Assembly: GCF_024764775.1 (NCBI RefSeq)
Contig: NZ_JALIGC010000039.1
Coordinates: 62,001 to 126,000, forward strand
Length of the DNA: 64,000 nt
Origin: Scandinavium manionii
GTDB lineage: Bacteria; Pseudomonadota; Gammaproteobacteria; Enterobacterales; Enterobacteriaceae
Reading direction: 5' to 3'
The notes beneath the pieces are model-generated. The model did not search any database. It was not told the origin of the DNA and saw only the letters and a program-made list of their open reading frames with translations. Below, one piece after another: positions 9,576-18,093 of this stretch (position 1 is the first letter of the stretch; the number at the start of each line of letters is the position of its first letter). The position numbers and the translations under genes are program-made.

Positions 9576-10733
9576 ATGGTCTTGCATTCCACGCGCTGGC
9601 TGGCGCTCAGTTATTTTACCTACTTCTTTAGCTACGGCATTTTCTTACCATTCTGGAGCGTGTGGCTGGCTGGCACGGGCCTGACGCCGGAAACCATCGG
9701 CGTGCTGCTCGGTGCGGGTCTGGTGGCGCGTTTCCTCGGCAGCCTGCTGATTGCGCCTCGCGTCAGCGATCCGTCACGGTTAATCCGCGCGTTACGCATC
9801 CTGGCGTTGCTGTCGCTGCTGTTTGTGCTCGCCTTCTGGGCAGGCACCAAAGTGGCGTGGTTGCTGGCGATGATGGTGGGCTTCAATCTGTTCTTCTCGC
9901 CGCTGGTTCCGCTTACGGATGCGCTGGCAAACACCTGGCAAAAGCAGATAACCATGGACTACGGTCGCGTGCGTCTGTGGGGCTCAATTGCCTTCGTAAT
10001 TGGTTCTGCACTGACCGGCAAACTGGTGAGCCTGTTCGACTATCACGCGATCCTGGCGCTGCTCAGTATCGGCATTGCTTCCATGCTGGTCGGGATGATG
10101 ATTACCCCGTCTATTCAGCCGCAGGGTGTAGCCCACCAGCATGAGGAAAGCGCAGGCTGGCCCGCATGGCTCTCTCTGGTGACGCAAAGCTGGCGCTTTC
10201 TGGCCTGCGTGTGTCTGTTACAGGGCGCGCATGCGGCGTACTACGGCTTCAGCGCAATTTACTGGCAGGGCGCCGGGTATTCCGCATCGGCAGTGGGCTA
10301 TTTGTGGTCATTGGGTGTCGTGGCGGAAGTGGTGCTTTTTGCGGTCAGTAAGAAGGTATTCCGCCGTTTCGGCGCTCGAGATTTGCTGCTGCTTTCGGCA
10401 TTCTGCGGCCTGATCCGCTGGGGTATCATGGGCTGGACGACGGAATTGCCGTGGCTTATCGTCGCGCAAATCCTGCATTGCGGTACCTTCACCGTCTGTC
10501 ATCTGGCGGCGATGCGCTACATTTCCGCCCGTCAGGGTAGTGATGTGATTCGTCTGCAGGCGGTCTATTCCGCCGTCGCGATGGGCGGCAGTATCGCTAT
10601 CATGACCGTCTTCGCCGGATTCCTCTATCAGCACCTGCACGAGGGCGTGTTCTGGGTGATGGCGCTGCTGGCTATTCCCGCGATGTTTATCCGACCGAAA
10701 GTGACCGCTCAGCCTGGGGCTTCCAGCATCTGA
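9576..10733 (+). CDS. hcaT: 3-phenylpropionate MFS transporter HcaT
   Basis: 385 residues from ATG 9576, which is preceded by GGGAGG at five bases and matches the known E. coli N terminus (MVL.STRWLAL.YFTYFFSYG). The longer frame from 9486 is not used. Twelve membrane helices are present, and almost every helix is recognisable against E. coli HcaT, for example the DALANTWQKQ and LLQGAHAAYYGFSAIYWQ segments. HcaT is regarded as the importer of 3-phenylpropionate or cinnamate. In E. coli it is followed by hcaREFCBD; here the upstream side holds the sugar locus and no hca dioxygenase genes are in view. The transporter may therefore be an orphan with another substrate. Its 3' end overlaps csiE by 25 bases, convergently. 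Confidence 0.92.
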   Translation: MVLHSTRWLALSYFTYFFSYGIFLPFWSVWLAGTGLTPETIGVLLGAGLVARFLGSLLIAPRVSDPSRLIRALRILALLSLLFVLAFWAGTKVAWLLAMMVGFNLFFSPLVPLTDALANTWQKQITMDYGRVRLWGSIAFVIGSALTGKLVSLFDYHAILALLSIGIASMLVGMMITPSIQPQGVAHQHEESAGWPAWLSLVTQSWRFLACVCLLQGAHAAYYGFSAIYWQGAGYSASAVGYLWSLGVVAEVVLFAVSKKVFRRFGARDLLLLSAFCGLIRWGIMGWTTELPWLIVAQILHCGTFTVCHLAAMRYISARQGSDVIRLQAVYSAVAMGGSIAIMTVFAGFLYQHLHEGVFWVMALLAIPAMFIRPKVTAQPGASSI

Positions 10734-11992
10734 CAAATATGCTGTCGCTGCCGCTCGCTGAGTGGCTCCCCGGCGTGGATAAGCGGCGGGGAAAACAGCG
10801 GCAGTGCAAGCGTGTAGGGCGTGACGATCAGCGCCACGCCTTTCGGTGCGCCTTCTTTCTCGAAAGCGTGCAGCGTCTGGTATTTGATGTTCAGCGGCAG
10901 TAGCGTCAGTTCGCGCAGCTGCTGTTCGATTTCCTGCTCAAGCTGCGGATTGTCTCCGGTCAGCAACACCACCTGTTTCTCCTGCAGGTCACTTTCCTGC
11001 ATCAGCCATGCGCCAAAAATCACCGCAATCAGGCCCATCTCTTCATCAGAAATACGCAGCGCATACTGGTCCTCAAATTCGGTCAGTGCCTGTTGGGTGG
11101 TGCGCATCAGGCGTGGATAGAGACGCTGCACTTCTTCCGGCAGGCTGTTATCTATCCCGACACCGTACAGGCAACGGTTAATCGCCTGCGCCAGATGCAC
11201 ATACAGCTGGTCGCGCAGCCCGCGACGGTCGCTGAATTGCCACCCGGAAAGCTGTTGGAAACGGTCAATCAGCTGGTTAATACTGCGATAGAGTCGCACT
11301 TCCTGGGTGTGATGGTCACGTTTCGGGTCCGGCACTTTCAACATCATAAACAGCATGGCGAGGAACAGATGTTCGTCAGGATGGGCGTTTTTCAGGGTTC
11401 GGCGCTGCCAGTGACGGGCAATTTCTGCTGCCACCTGATACTCAGCGCTGGCCTGCGCCCATTTGCGTTGCCCGTCGTTAAATACCGGTGATTGCTGCGG
11501 CTGCTGTTGCAGCAGGCAATATTGCAGGTACAGGCTGAGAAAGGCGGCATCGCGGCTGTCGAACTGGCGCTGAAGATTTTGCCCGCAGCGATTGACCAAC
11601 GCGCGAAGGTTGGTATCGTCATACAGGATCCGCGAGATACCCGATTGTTTAAGCTGCGTTTTGAGCAATGGGGTAAACTGCCCGTGGATAAACCCCGGAC
11701 ACAGCCGCAGGGCACGGCGCAGCCAGTGGATCAGGCATAAGCGCTGGTCAAGTGTGGTGCCTTCAATCCGGTAGCTGCCGTCTGCAAGCGTCACGATGTT
11801 GAGTCGGTGATAGCGCTGGATGACGTGACGTATTTCGGCAATATCCTGGCGTGCGACAGCGTCATCAACGTTGTTCACCCGGCCTATCGCCTCTGGCGTC
11901 ACGGACTGCCCTGGCAGATACAGCATCAGCAGGATCTGGCAGCGGCGCTGTGGACTGGAAAGCACAGATGGCAGTTCTTGCACGGTCATCAT
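10709..11992 (-). CDS. csiE: Stationary-phase inducible protein CsiE
   Basis: 427 residues, colinear with E. coli CsiE: the SAPQRRCQILL-type start appears here as SSPQRRCQILLMLYLPGQ, followed by RLCLIHWLRRALRLCPGFI and the C-terminal ELTLLPLNIKYQ and PLPLFSPPLI segments. It carries an N-terminal helix-turn-helix-like region and PRD-like helical domains (EEMGLIAVIFGAWLM), as in BglG/MtlR-type regulators. Its regulatory target is not established. In E. coli it is induced in stationary phase through sigma-S and cAMP-CRP. The position next to hcaT and near suhB is the conserved enteric order. Confidence 0.9.
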   Translation of the reverse strand: MMTVQELPSVLSSPQRRCQILLMLYLPGQSVTPEAIGRVNNVDDAVARQDIAEIRHVIQRYHRLNIVTLADGSYRIEGTTLDQRLCLIHWLRRALRLCPGFIHGQFTPLLKTQLKQSGISRILYDDTNLRALVNRCGQNLQRQFDSRDAAFLSLYLQYCLLQQQPQQSPVFNDGQRKWAQASAEYQVAAEIARHWQRRTLKNAHPDEHLFLAMLFMMLKVPDPKRDHHTQEVRLYRSINQLIDRFQQLSGWQFSDRRGLRDQLYVHLAQAINRCLYGVGIDNSLPEEVQRLYPRLMRTTQQALTEFEDQYALRISDEEMGLIAVIFGAWLMQESDLQEKQVVLLTGDNPQLEQEIEQQLRELTLLPLNIKYQTLHAFEKEGAPKGVALIVTPYTLALPLFSPPLIHAGEPLSERQRQHICQMLEAPG

Positions 11993-12114
11993 CTGTCAGG
12001 TTCCAGAAAGGTTTTTGATAAGAATAGCTAAAGGATGACGGCGTGAAAGCCAGACGGGACGCCTTTGCGCAAGGATTGCTGGGGTCGGTCACAGAATTTT
12101 TCACTGAGGATGCA

Positions 12115-12753
12115 ATGACGAGAGTGAAACCGGGCATGGTTCTGGCTTTTGGCGCGCTTTTATCGTGGCAGGCGTCAGCGCACCCGCACAGTTTTATCAG
12201 TATGCAAAGCCAGCTGGTGGCAAGCGGCGGGCAGTTGACCGCCATTAATATGCGCTGGACGATGGATGAAATCACTTCCGCAGATTTGCTCTATGACGCG
12301 GGTAATGCCAAACCGGGGGATGAGGTCTGGAAACGTCTGGCGGCAGAAGTGATGGCCAACGTGCTTGGGCAGCACTATTTCACCGAGTTCTGGCACGGTA
12401 AGCAGAAGGTGAAATTTGAAAATCGTCCGACCTCCTACGGGCTTTCCCGCGAAGGGCATAAAGCGGTGCTGACGTTTACTCTGCCACTGGCCACGCCTCA
12501 ACCTCTCGCCGGGCAGACGTACCAGTTTTCCACCTTTGATCCGACCTATTTTGTCGATATGCATTATGACAAAGAGACTTACGTCACGCTGCCCGCCGAT
12601 GCGCCAACAGGCTGTAAGCTCAGCGTGCATACCCCGAAGCCCAATGAAGATTTGACGAATTACGCTCTGTCGCTCGACAAGGCCGATGCGCCGCCCGAGG
12701 ATATGGATTTAGGTAAACAGTTTGCTCAACAGGTGACGCTGACATGTCCGTAA
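12115..12753 (+). CDS. DUF1007 periplasmic protein (ZevA-like)
   Basis: 212 residues from ATG 12115; the frame extends to 12043, but only the shorter start puts a signal peptide at the N terminus. Residues 1-22 (MTRVKPGMVLAFGALLSWQA then SA) are a Sec signal that ends just before HPHSFISMQ, the conserved start of DUF1007 proteins, where two His residues can bind metal. It is followed with a 10-base overlap by a NicO-type permease. The same pair is called ZevAB in Haemophilus influenzae, where it serves zinc uptake. By that analogy this is the periplasmic metal-binding partner; zinc as the ion is an inference. Confidence 0.78.
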   Translation: MTRVKPGMVLAFGALLSWQASAHPHSFISMQSQLVASGGQLTAINMRWTMDEITSADLLYDAGNAKPGDEVWKRLAAEVMANVLGQHYFTEFWHGKQKVKFENRPTSYGLSREGHKAVLTFTLPLATPQPLAGQTYQFSTFDPTYFVDMHYDKETYVTLPADAPTGCKLSVHTPKPNEDLTNYALSLDKADAPPEDMDLGKQFAQQVTLTCP

Positions 12754-13724
12754 TCTTTCCGGTAGCTAAGCGTCCACGCCGCTGGCTGCAACTTTGGCCG
12801 CTGCTGTTGTTTCTGATTGTGTCGCTGACGGGCGGGGCCTGGCTGTGGCACGCCTGGCCACAGGTGTTGCTGAAAAGCATTATCTGGCAGCGGGAGCTTA
12901 ATCAGCAGATGAGCGGTCTGTTACAGGCGGTGGCGGAAAACCCGACGAAAGCGGGCGGTTCGCTGCTGGCGTTCAGTTTCATCTATGGCGTACTGCACGC
13001 GCTCGGGCCGGGCCATGGGAAAGTCGTCATCACCACCTGGCTTGCAACGCATCCGTCGAAACTAAAATCGAGCATTGGCCTGACGCTGATGGCGTCTTTA
13101 TTACAAGGGCTGGTGGCGATTGGTCTGGTCGTTGTAGTGCTGACGCTATTGGCGTTACCTGCGCGCCAGCTGCATCTCAGCAGTTTCTGGCTGGAAAAGG
13201 GCAGCTATGCGCTGGTCGGCGTTCTGGGATTATTGTTGTGCTGGCGGGCACTGAAGAAGCTGCGCCAGATTTTACGCAAGCCGACTTTCGCCGCGTTTAC
13301 TCCGCACCATGAACATCATGCCAACTGTGGCTGCGGGCATCAGCATATGCCTGACCCGAAACAAATGGAAAACGGCAACGACTGGCGTGCGCGGCTGGTG
13401 ATTGTGCTGTCAATGGGGATGCGGCCCTGTTCCGGGGCAATAATGGTGTTGCTGTTCAGTAAGGTGATTGGGGTGTTTAGCTGGGGGGTAGCGTCTGCGC
13501 TGGCGATGGCGGCGGGCACATCGATAACCATTTCATCGTTGGCATTGCTGGTACACAGTTTCCGTCAGCTGGCGGTGCGTTTGAGCGGCAATCGTGCGCC
13601 GGTAATGTGGCGGCAAATTGGCTGGACGACGCTGGCATTTGCTGGGGGAGCGGGGCTGGTGGTTGTGGCGGTGGTGATGTGGCTCAGTGCGGTGCCGGAG
13701 GGCAGGGGATTGAGGCCATTTTGA
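12744..13724 (+). CDS. NicO-family nickel/cobalt/zinc permease (ZevB-like)
   Basis: 326 residues with an N-terminal anchor and six further hydrophobic helices. NicO signatures are seen: HALGPGHGKVVITTWL near residue 90 and MGMRPCSGAIMVLLFS near residue 225. Between them, around residues 188-207, is a cytoplasmic His/Cys-rich loop (HHEHHANCGCGHQHMPD), which RcnA-type transporters use for metal sensing or delivery. The gene overlaps the DUF1007 gene by ten bases and must be co-expressed with it. Direction of transport is uncertain: RcnA exports Ni/Co, whereas ZevB of Haemophilus supports zinc acquisition. The partner protein favours the ZevAB reading. Confidence 0.82.
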   Translation: MSVIFPVAKRPRRWLQLWPLLLFLIVSLTGGAWLWHAWPQVLLKSIIWQRELNQQMSGLLQAVAENPTKAGGSLLAFSFIYGVLHALGPGHGKVVITTWLATHPSKLKSSIGLTLMASLLQGLVAIGLVVVVLTLLALPARQLHLSSFWLEKGSYALVGVLGLLLCWRALKKLRQILRKPTFAAFTPHHEHHANCGCGHQHMPDPKQMENGNDWRARLVIVLSMGMRPCSGAIMVLLFSKVIGVFSWGVASALAMAAGTSITISSLALLVHSFRQLAVRLSGNRAPVMWRQIGWTTLAFAGGAGLVVVAVVMWLSAVPEGRGLRPF

Positions 13725-13727
13725 GAT

Positions 13728-13800
13728 TGCCGGATGGCGCTGCGCTGATCCGGCCTACTGGTCGCGTAGGCCCGGTAAGCGTGAGCGCCACCGGGCTTAA
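13728..13800. repeat. REP/BIME-type repeat between the NicO gene and suhB
   Basis: The stretch contains the REP core twice in opposite orientation (GCCGGATGGCGCTGCGC and a right-hand AGCGCCACCGGGC), separated by TCGCGTAGGCC. Such pairs sit after genes in enterics and form hairpins that protect or end messages. It lies between two convergent genes. Confidence 0.75.
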
Positions 13801-13809
13801 CAAACAGAA

Positions 13810-14616
13810 TTAACGCTTCAGCGCTTCGCTCAGTTCGTCACGCATGCTCGCCAGCATCGCTTTCACGACGCGTGGGTTACCTGCCACGATGTTACCGGTA
13901 GACATGAAGTTATGACCGCCAGTGAAATCACATACCAGCGCACCGGCTTCACGTGCAATCAGCTCGCCTGCTGCGAAATCCCATGGCTTCAGGCCCAGTT
14001 CGAAGTAACCGTCAACGCGGCCAGCAGCCACATAGGCCAGGTCCAGCGCAGCGGAACCGGAACGACGGAAGTCAGCGCACTCGGTGAACAGTTTACCCAG
14101 AATATTCATATAAGCCGGAGCGTGCTGTTTAGCTTTGAACGGGAAGCCGGTCGCCAGAATGGTGCCGTCCAGATCGCGGGCATTGGTGCCGCGCAGACGA
14201 TAACCGTTCAGCTGTGCGCCCTGACCGCGGGTCGCAGTGAACAGTTCGTTACGCATTGGATCGTAAACCACAGCCACTTCAGTACGGCCTTTAATGCGTA
14301 CGGCGATGGATACAGAGAAATGAGGAAGACGTTTTACGAAGTTGGTGGTGCCATCCAGTGGATCGATAACCCATTGAACATCCTGATCTTCGCCTGCTAC
14401 TTCGCCAGACTCTTCGGCGATAATAGTGTGCTGCGGGTAAGATTTACGGATAGTTTCGATAATAATCGCTTCTGCGGCTTTATCGACATTCGTCACGAAG
14501 TCATTGCTGCCTTTCTGGCTGGTTTCTACGGAATCTGGGGTCTCGTAGTGCTTGGCAATAACATTACCCGCCTTGCGCGCTGCGCGCACGGCGATGGTCA
14601 ACATAGGATGTTGCAT
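13810..14616 (-). CDS. suhB: Inositol-1-monophosphatase / ribosome-assembly factor SuhB
   Basis: 268 residues, one more than E. coli SuhB because of an MQHPM start in place of MHPM. The Mg-dependent phosphatase motifs are complete: EESGE near residue 68, DPLDGTTNF near 87 and WDFAAG near 215. It hydrolyses inositol-1-phosphate, and in E. coli it also joins the NusA/B/E/G complex that antiterminates and folds rRNA. The gene faces trmJ divergently with 119 bases between starts, the conserved order. The presence of inositol catabolic genes at the far end of this window is probably coincidental, since SuhB is a general housekeeping protein. Confidence 0.96.
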   Translation of the reverse strand: MQHPMLTIAVRAARKAGNVIAKHYETPDSVETSQKGSNDFVTNVDKAAEAIIIETIRKSYPQHTIIAEESGEVAGEDQDVQWVIDPLDGTTNFVKRLPHFSVSIAVRIKGRTEVAVVYDPMRNELFTATRGQGAQLNGYRLRGTNARDLDGTILATGFPFKAKQHAPAYMNILGKLFTECADFRRSGSAALDLAYVAAGRVDGYFELGLKPWDFAAGELIAREAGALVCDFTGGHNFMSTGNIVAGNPRVVKAMLASMRDELSEALKR

Positions 14617-14735
14617 CGGTCACTCTCACTGGATGTTAAAGAACGGGAAAAACGGCGCACATCATAGCAGCGAATTCGGTTTCTGTCTTCGCTTTATGAT
14701 AATATGGATGAATAATCTTTAGCCGAAGAATGACA

Positions 14736-15473
14736 ATGCTGCAAAATATTCGAATCGTACTGGTAGAAACGTCCCACACTGGCAACATGGGCTCCGTGGC
14801 CCGCGCCATGAAAACCATGGGGTTAACTAACCTTTGGCTGGTTAATCCGCTGGTGAAGCCTGACTCTCAGGCTATCGCGCTGGCGGCCGGTGCCAGCGAT
14901 GTGATTGGCAACGCGCAAATCGTCGATACCCTCGATGACGCGCTGGCAGGCTGTAGCCTGGTTGTCGGCACCAGCGCGCGTTCTCGTACGCTGCCGTGGC
15001 CGATGCTCGACCCGCGTGAATGTGGGCTAAAAAGCGTAGGCGAAGCCGCTCAGGCGCCGGTCGCACTGGTATTTGGCCGCGAACGCGTGGGCCTGACCAA
15101 CGACGAACTGCAAAAATGCCATTATCACGTGGCGATTGCCGCGAATCCGGAATACAGCTCGCTGAACCTGGCGATGGCGGTACAGGTGATTGCCTACGAA
15201 GTGCGTATGGCATGGCTGGCTTCTCAGGAAAAAGAAGAAAGCAGCGAAGCGGAAGCCGAAGAAGTGGCGTACCCGCTGGTGGACGATCTGGAGCGTTTCT
15301 ACGGTCACCTCGAGCAAACGCTGCTGTCGACCGGCTTCATTCGCGCCACCCATCCGGGGCAGGTGATGAACAAACTGCGTCGTCTGTTTACCCGTGCGCG
15401 CCCGGAAAGCCAGGAGCTGAATATCCTGCGCGGGATGCTGGCGTCGATTGAACAGAAGAATAAAGAACAGTAA
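14736..15473 (+). CDS. trmJ: tRNA (cytidine/uridine-2'-O-)-methyltransferase TrmJ
   Basis: 245 residues from ATG 14736 (MLQNIRIVLVETSHTGN), matching the E. coli start; an in-frame ATG at 14730 is two codons upstream. SPOUT-class motifs are visible: ETSHTGNMGSVARAMKTMG at the N terminus, VFGRERVGLTN near residue 115 and the SLNLAMAVQV knot that binds S-adenosylmethionine. It methylates the ribose of nucleotide 32 in several tRNAs. The C-terminal helical tail (LNKLRRLF-type, here MNKLRRLFTRA) is intact. It stands alone upstream of the isc operon in the standard enteric order. Confidence 0.96.
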   Translation: MLQNIRIVLVETSHTGNMGSVARAMKTMGLTNLWLVNPLVKPDSQAIALAAGASDVIGNAQIVDTLDDALAGCSLVVGTSARSRTLPWPMLDPRECGLKSVGEAAQAPVALVFGRERVGLTNDELQKCHYHVAIAANPEYSSLNLAMAVQVIAYEVRMAWLASQEKEESSEAEAEEVAYPLVDDLERFYGHLEQTLLSTGFIRATHPGQVMNKLRRLFTRARPESQELNILRGMLASIEQKNKEQ

Positions 15474-15475
15474 TG

Positions 15476-15560
15476 CCGTTGCCCGGTGGCGCTGTGCTGA
15501 CCGGGCCTACGGCTCGAATTCGTAGGCCTGCGCAAGCGAATCGCCGCCAGGCAAAATACG
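15476..15560. repeat. REP/BIME-type repeat between trmJ and iscR
   Basis: GCCCGGTGGCGCTGTGC and a degenerate GCGAATCGCCGCCAGGC half flank TACGGCTCGAATTCGTAGG, itself an inverted repeat. This is the usual REP pair after an enteric gene. It lies downstream of trmJ and just before the iscR control region. Confidence 0.7.
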
Positions 15561-15588
15561 CCTGAAACCGAGAGCGCACGGAAGGTTA

Positions 15589-15647
15589 AATACTTGACTA
15601 AAACAGTCAGGTAAATAGTTGACTGTTTTAGTCGGGAATGTCAGACT
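15589..15647 (+). promoter_or_regulatory. iscR promoter with two type-1 IscR binding sites
   Basis: Two near-perfect copies of the type-1 [2Fe-2S]-IscR motif lie side by side: ATACTTGACTAAAACAGTCA with a GGTA tail at 15590-15612, and ATAGTTGACTGTTTTAGTCG with GG at 15615-15636. The second covers a -35 (TTGACT, 15619-15624) that is 17 bases from the candidate -10 CAGACT (15642-15647), as in E. coli. Holo-IscR bound here would block RNA polymerase, giving the known feedback on Fe-S cluster supply. Confidence 0.85.
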
Positions 15648-15719
15648 TGCCCCCTGCTATGCAATACATACATTTTAATAACAACCCCGGGCAGGGGCGA
15701 GTTTGAGGTTAAGTAAGAC

Positions 15720-16211
15720 ATGAGACTGACATCTAAAGGGCGTTATGCCGTGACCGCGATGCTGGACGTTGCGCTCAACTCCGAATCGGGCCCGGTTCCG
15801 TTGGCCGATATTTCTGAACGTCAGGGAATTTCCCTTTCCTACCTGGAACAGCTGTTCTCCCGCCTGCGTAAAAATGGACTGGTGTCCAGCGTACGTGGCC
15901 CGGGCGGCGGTTATCTGCTGGGTAAAGAAGCCGGTAGTATCGCCGTTGGCGAAGTGATCAGCGCAGTCGATGAATCCGTAGACGCCACCCGTTGTCAGGG
16001 TAAAGGCGGCTGCCAGGGCGGCGATAAATGCCTGACCCATGCACTGTGGCGCGATCTGAGCGATCGTCTGACCGGTTTCCTGAATAACATCACCCTCGGT
16101 GAGCTGGTGAATAACCAGGAAGTGCTGGACGTCTCTGACCGTCAGCACACGCAAGAGTCCCATCGCAGTACCCGCGGACAAGACGCTATCGACGTCAAAT
16201 TGCGCGCATAA
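15720..16211 (+). CDS. iscR: Fe-S cluster regulator IscR
   Basis: 163 residues. Winged helix-turn-helix of the Rrf2 family at residues 1-75 (MRLTSKGRYAVTAMLDVALN; ISLSYLEQLFSRLRKNGLV). The cluster ligands are in place in CQGKGGCQGGDKC, corresponding to Cys92, Cys98 and Cys104, with His107 in LTHALW. As holo-protein it represses its own operon through type-1 sites; as apo-protein it acts at type-2 sites, for instance on suf. It is the first gene of the isc operon. An ERIC element separates it from iscS. Confidence 0.97.
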   Translation: MRLTSKGRYAVTAMLDVALNSESGPVPLADISERQGISLSYLEQLFSRLRKNGLVSSVRGPGGGYLLGKEAGSIAVGEVISAVDESVDATRCQGKGGCQGGDKCLTHALWRDLSDRLTGFLNNITLGELVNNQEVLDVSDRQHTQESHRSTRGQDAIDVKLRA

Positions 16212-16212
16212 T

Positions 16213-16340
16213 TTACCCGTCATCTTTCGGGCTGCAACTGCGTTGGCCGCACTTGCTCGCCCCAGTCACTTACTTGATGTAAGCTCCTGGGGACTCTCAA
16301 GTTTGCCGCCTTGCTGCAACACGAACGATTTGGGTAAATA
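16213..16340. repeat. ERIC element in the iscR-iscS gap
   Basis: About 127 bases with the ERIC/IRU hallmarks: TACCCGTCAT at the left end, CCCCAGTCACTTACTTGATG then TAAGCTCCTGGGG in the core, and TTGCCGCCTTGCTGCAAC with TTGGGTA at the right end. It folds into one long imperfect hairpin. Its length is the standard one for a complete copy. The iscR-iscS gap is 243 bases here, so the element accounts for more than half of it. Confidence 0.9.
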
Positions 16341-16454
16341 TAATAATAGAATTTCAGAATCAGGCCGGGGTGCTCCCGCACCCCGTCAACACGGTCGTAC
16401 ATCCAGCCGGTTGCCTGGTTCATTGCATTGAGTGATGTACGGAGTTTAAGAGCA

Positions 16455-17669
16455 ATGAAATTACCGATTTATCTCGACTACTCCGCAACCACGCCGGTGG
16501 ACCCGCGTGTTGCCGAGAAAATGATGCAGTGCCTTACCCTGGACGGAAACTTTGGTAACCCGGCTTCCCGTTCACACCGTTTTGGCTGGCATGCTGAAGA
16601 GGCGGTAGATATCGCCCGTAATCAGATTGCTGAGCTGGTGGGTGCTGACCCACGCGAAATCGTCTTTACCTCTGGTGCGACCGAATCTGATAACCTGGCA
16701 ATTAAAGGTGCGGCCAACTTCTACCAGAAAAAAGGCAAGCACGTCATCACCAGCAAAACCGAGCACAAAGCGGTTCTCGACACCTGTCGTCAGCTGGAGC
16801 GTGAAGGGTTTGAAGTGACTTACCTCGCCCCGCAGCGCAACGGTATTATTGACCTGAAAGAACTCGAAGCGGCGATGCGTGATGACACCGTCCTCGTTTC
16901 CATCATGCACGTGAATAACGAAATCGGCGTGGTGCAGGATATCGCGACTATCGGTGAACTGTGCCGTTCACGCGGTATTATCTACCACGTTGATGCAACC
17001 CAGAGCGTGGGCAAACTGCCTATCGATCTGAGCCAGTTGAAAGTTGACCTGATGTCTTTCTCTGGTCACAAAATCTACGGCCCGAAAGGTATCGGCGCGC
17101 TGTACGTGCGTCGTAAACCCCGTATCCGTATCGAAGCGCAGATCCACGGCGGCGGTCACGAGCGCGGTATGCGTTCCGGTACGCTGCCTGTGCACCAGAT
17201 TGTGGGCATGGGTGAAGCGTATCGCATTGCCAAAGAAGAGATGGAAACCGAGATGGCGCGTCTGCGCACTCTGCGTAACCGTCTGTGGGAAGGCGTAAAA
17301 GACATGGAAGAGGTGTACCTGAACGGTGACCTCGAGCAGGGCGCGCCAAACATCCTCAACGTCAGCTTTAACTACGTTGAAGGCGAGTCACTGATCATGG
17401 CCCTGAAAGATCTGGCCGTGTCTTCCGGTTCCGCCTGTACGTCTGCGAGCCTTGAGCCGTCTTACGTACTGCGTGCGCTGGGCATGACTGACGAGCTGGC
17501 ACACAGCTCCATCCGTTTCTCTTTAGGTCGTTTTACTACCGAAGAAGAGATCGACTACACCATCGCGCTGGTACAGAAATCCATCGGTCGTCTGCGTGAA
17601 CTCTCTCCACTGTGGGACATGTTCAAGCAGGGCGTGGATATCAACAGCATCGAATGGTCGCATCATTAA
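16455..17669 (+). CDS. iscS: Cysteine desulfurase IscS
   Basis: 404 residues from ATG 16455 (MKLPIYLDYSATTPVDPR), identical in length to E. coli IscS; the frame extends to 16428 without homology. It is a PLP class-V aminotransferase fold. Lys206 lies in SFSGHKIYGPKG and binds PLP; the persulfide Cys328 lies in SSGSACTSASLEPSYVL. It removes sulfur from cysteine and hands it to IscU, and also to TusA, ThiI and others. It follows the ERIC-bearing gap. In E. coli the iscS start region is a RyhB target that uncouples iscR from iscSUA; the ERIC hairpin could alter that control here. Confidence 0.97.
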   Translation: MKLPIYLDYSATTPVDPRVAEKMMQCLTLDGNFGNPASRSHRFGWHAEEAVDIARNQIAELVGADPREIVFTSGATESDNLAIKGAANFYQKKGKHVITSKTEHKAVLDTCRQLEREGFEVTYLAPQRNGIIDLKELEAAMRDDTVLVSIMHVNNEIGVVQDIATIGELCRSRGIIYHVDATQSVGKLPIDLSQLKVDLMSFSGHKIYGPKGIGALYVRRKPRIRIEAQIHGGGHERGMRSGTLPVHQIVGMGEAYRIAKEEMETEMARLRTLRNRLWEGVKDMEEVYLNGDLEQGAPNILNVSFNYVEGESLIMALKDLAVSSGSACTSASLEPSYVLRALGMTDELAHSSIRFSLGRFTTEEEIDYTIALVQKSIGRLRELSPLWDMFKQGVDINSIEWSHH

Positions 17670-17691
17670 TCGGTAGACAGGAGAATTCAAA

Positions 17692-18078
17692 ATGGCTTAC
17701 AGCGAAAAAGTTATCGATCATTACGAGAATCCACGCAACGTCGGCTCGTTTGACAACAGCGACGACAGCGTCGGCAGCGGCATGGTCGGCGCACCGGCCT
17801 GCGGCGACGTGATGAAGTTGCAGATTAAAGTCAACAATGAAGGTATCATTGAGGACGCGCGCTTCAAGACCTACGGCTGCGGTTCTGCTATCGCGTCCAG
17901 CTCCCTCGTGACCGAGTGGGTGAAGGGTAAATCCCTGGACGAAGCACAGGCTATCAAGAACACCGATATTGCCGAAGAACTCGAACTGCCACCGGTGAAA
18001 ATTCACTGTTCTATCCTAGCAGAAGACGCGATCAAAGCCGCCATTGCGGACTATAAAAGCAAACGTGAAGCTAAATAA
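17692..18078 (+). CDS. iscU: Fe-S cluster assembly scaffold IscU
   Basis: 128 residues, the E. coli length. All scaffold ligands are seen: Cys37 in GAPACGDVMKLQ, Cys63 in TYGCGSAIASSS, His105 and Cys106 in LPPVKIHCSILAEDA. LPPVK is the motif recognised by the HscA chaperone. Clusters are built on IscU from IscS sulfur and iron and are then passed to apo-proteins. GGAG lies seven bases upstream, and the gene follows iscS by 22 bases. Confidence 0.97.
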   Translation: MAYSEKVIDHYENPRNVGSFDNSDDSVGSGMVGAPACGDVMKLQIKVNNEGIIEDARFKTYGCGSAIASSSLVTEWVKGKSLDEAQAIKNTDIAEELELPPVKIHCSILAEDAIKAAIADYKSKREAK

Positions 18079-18093
18079 GATCTGAGGTTTTTT

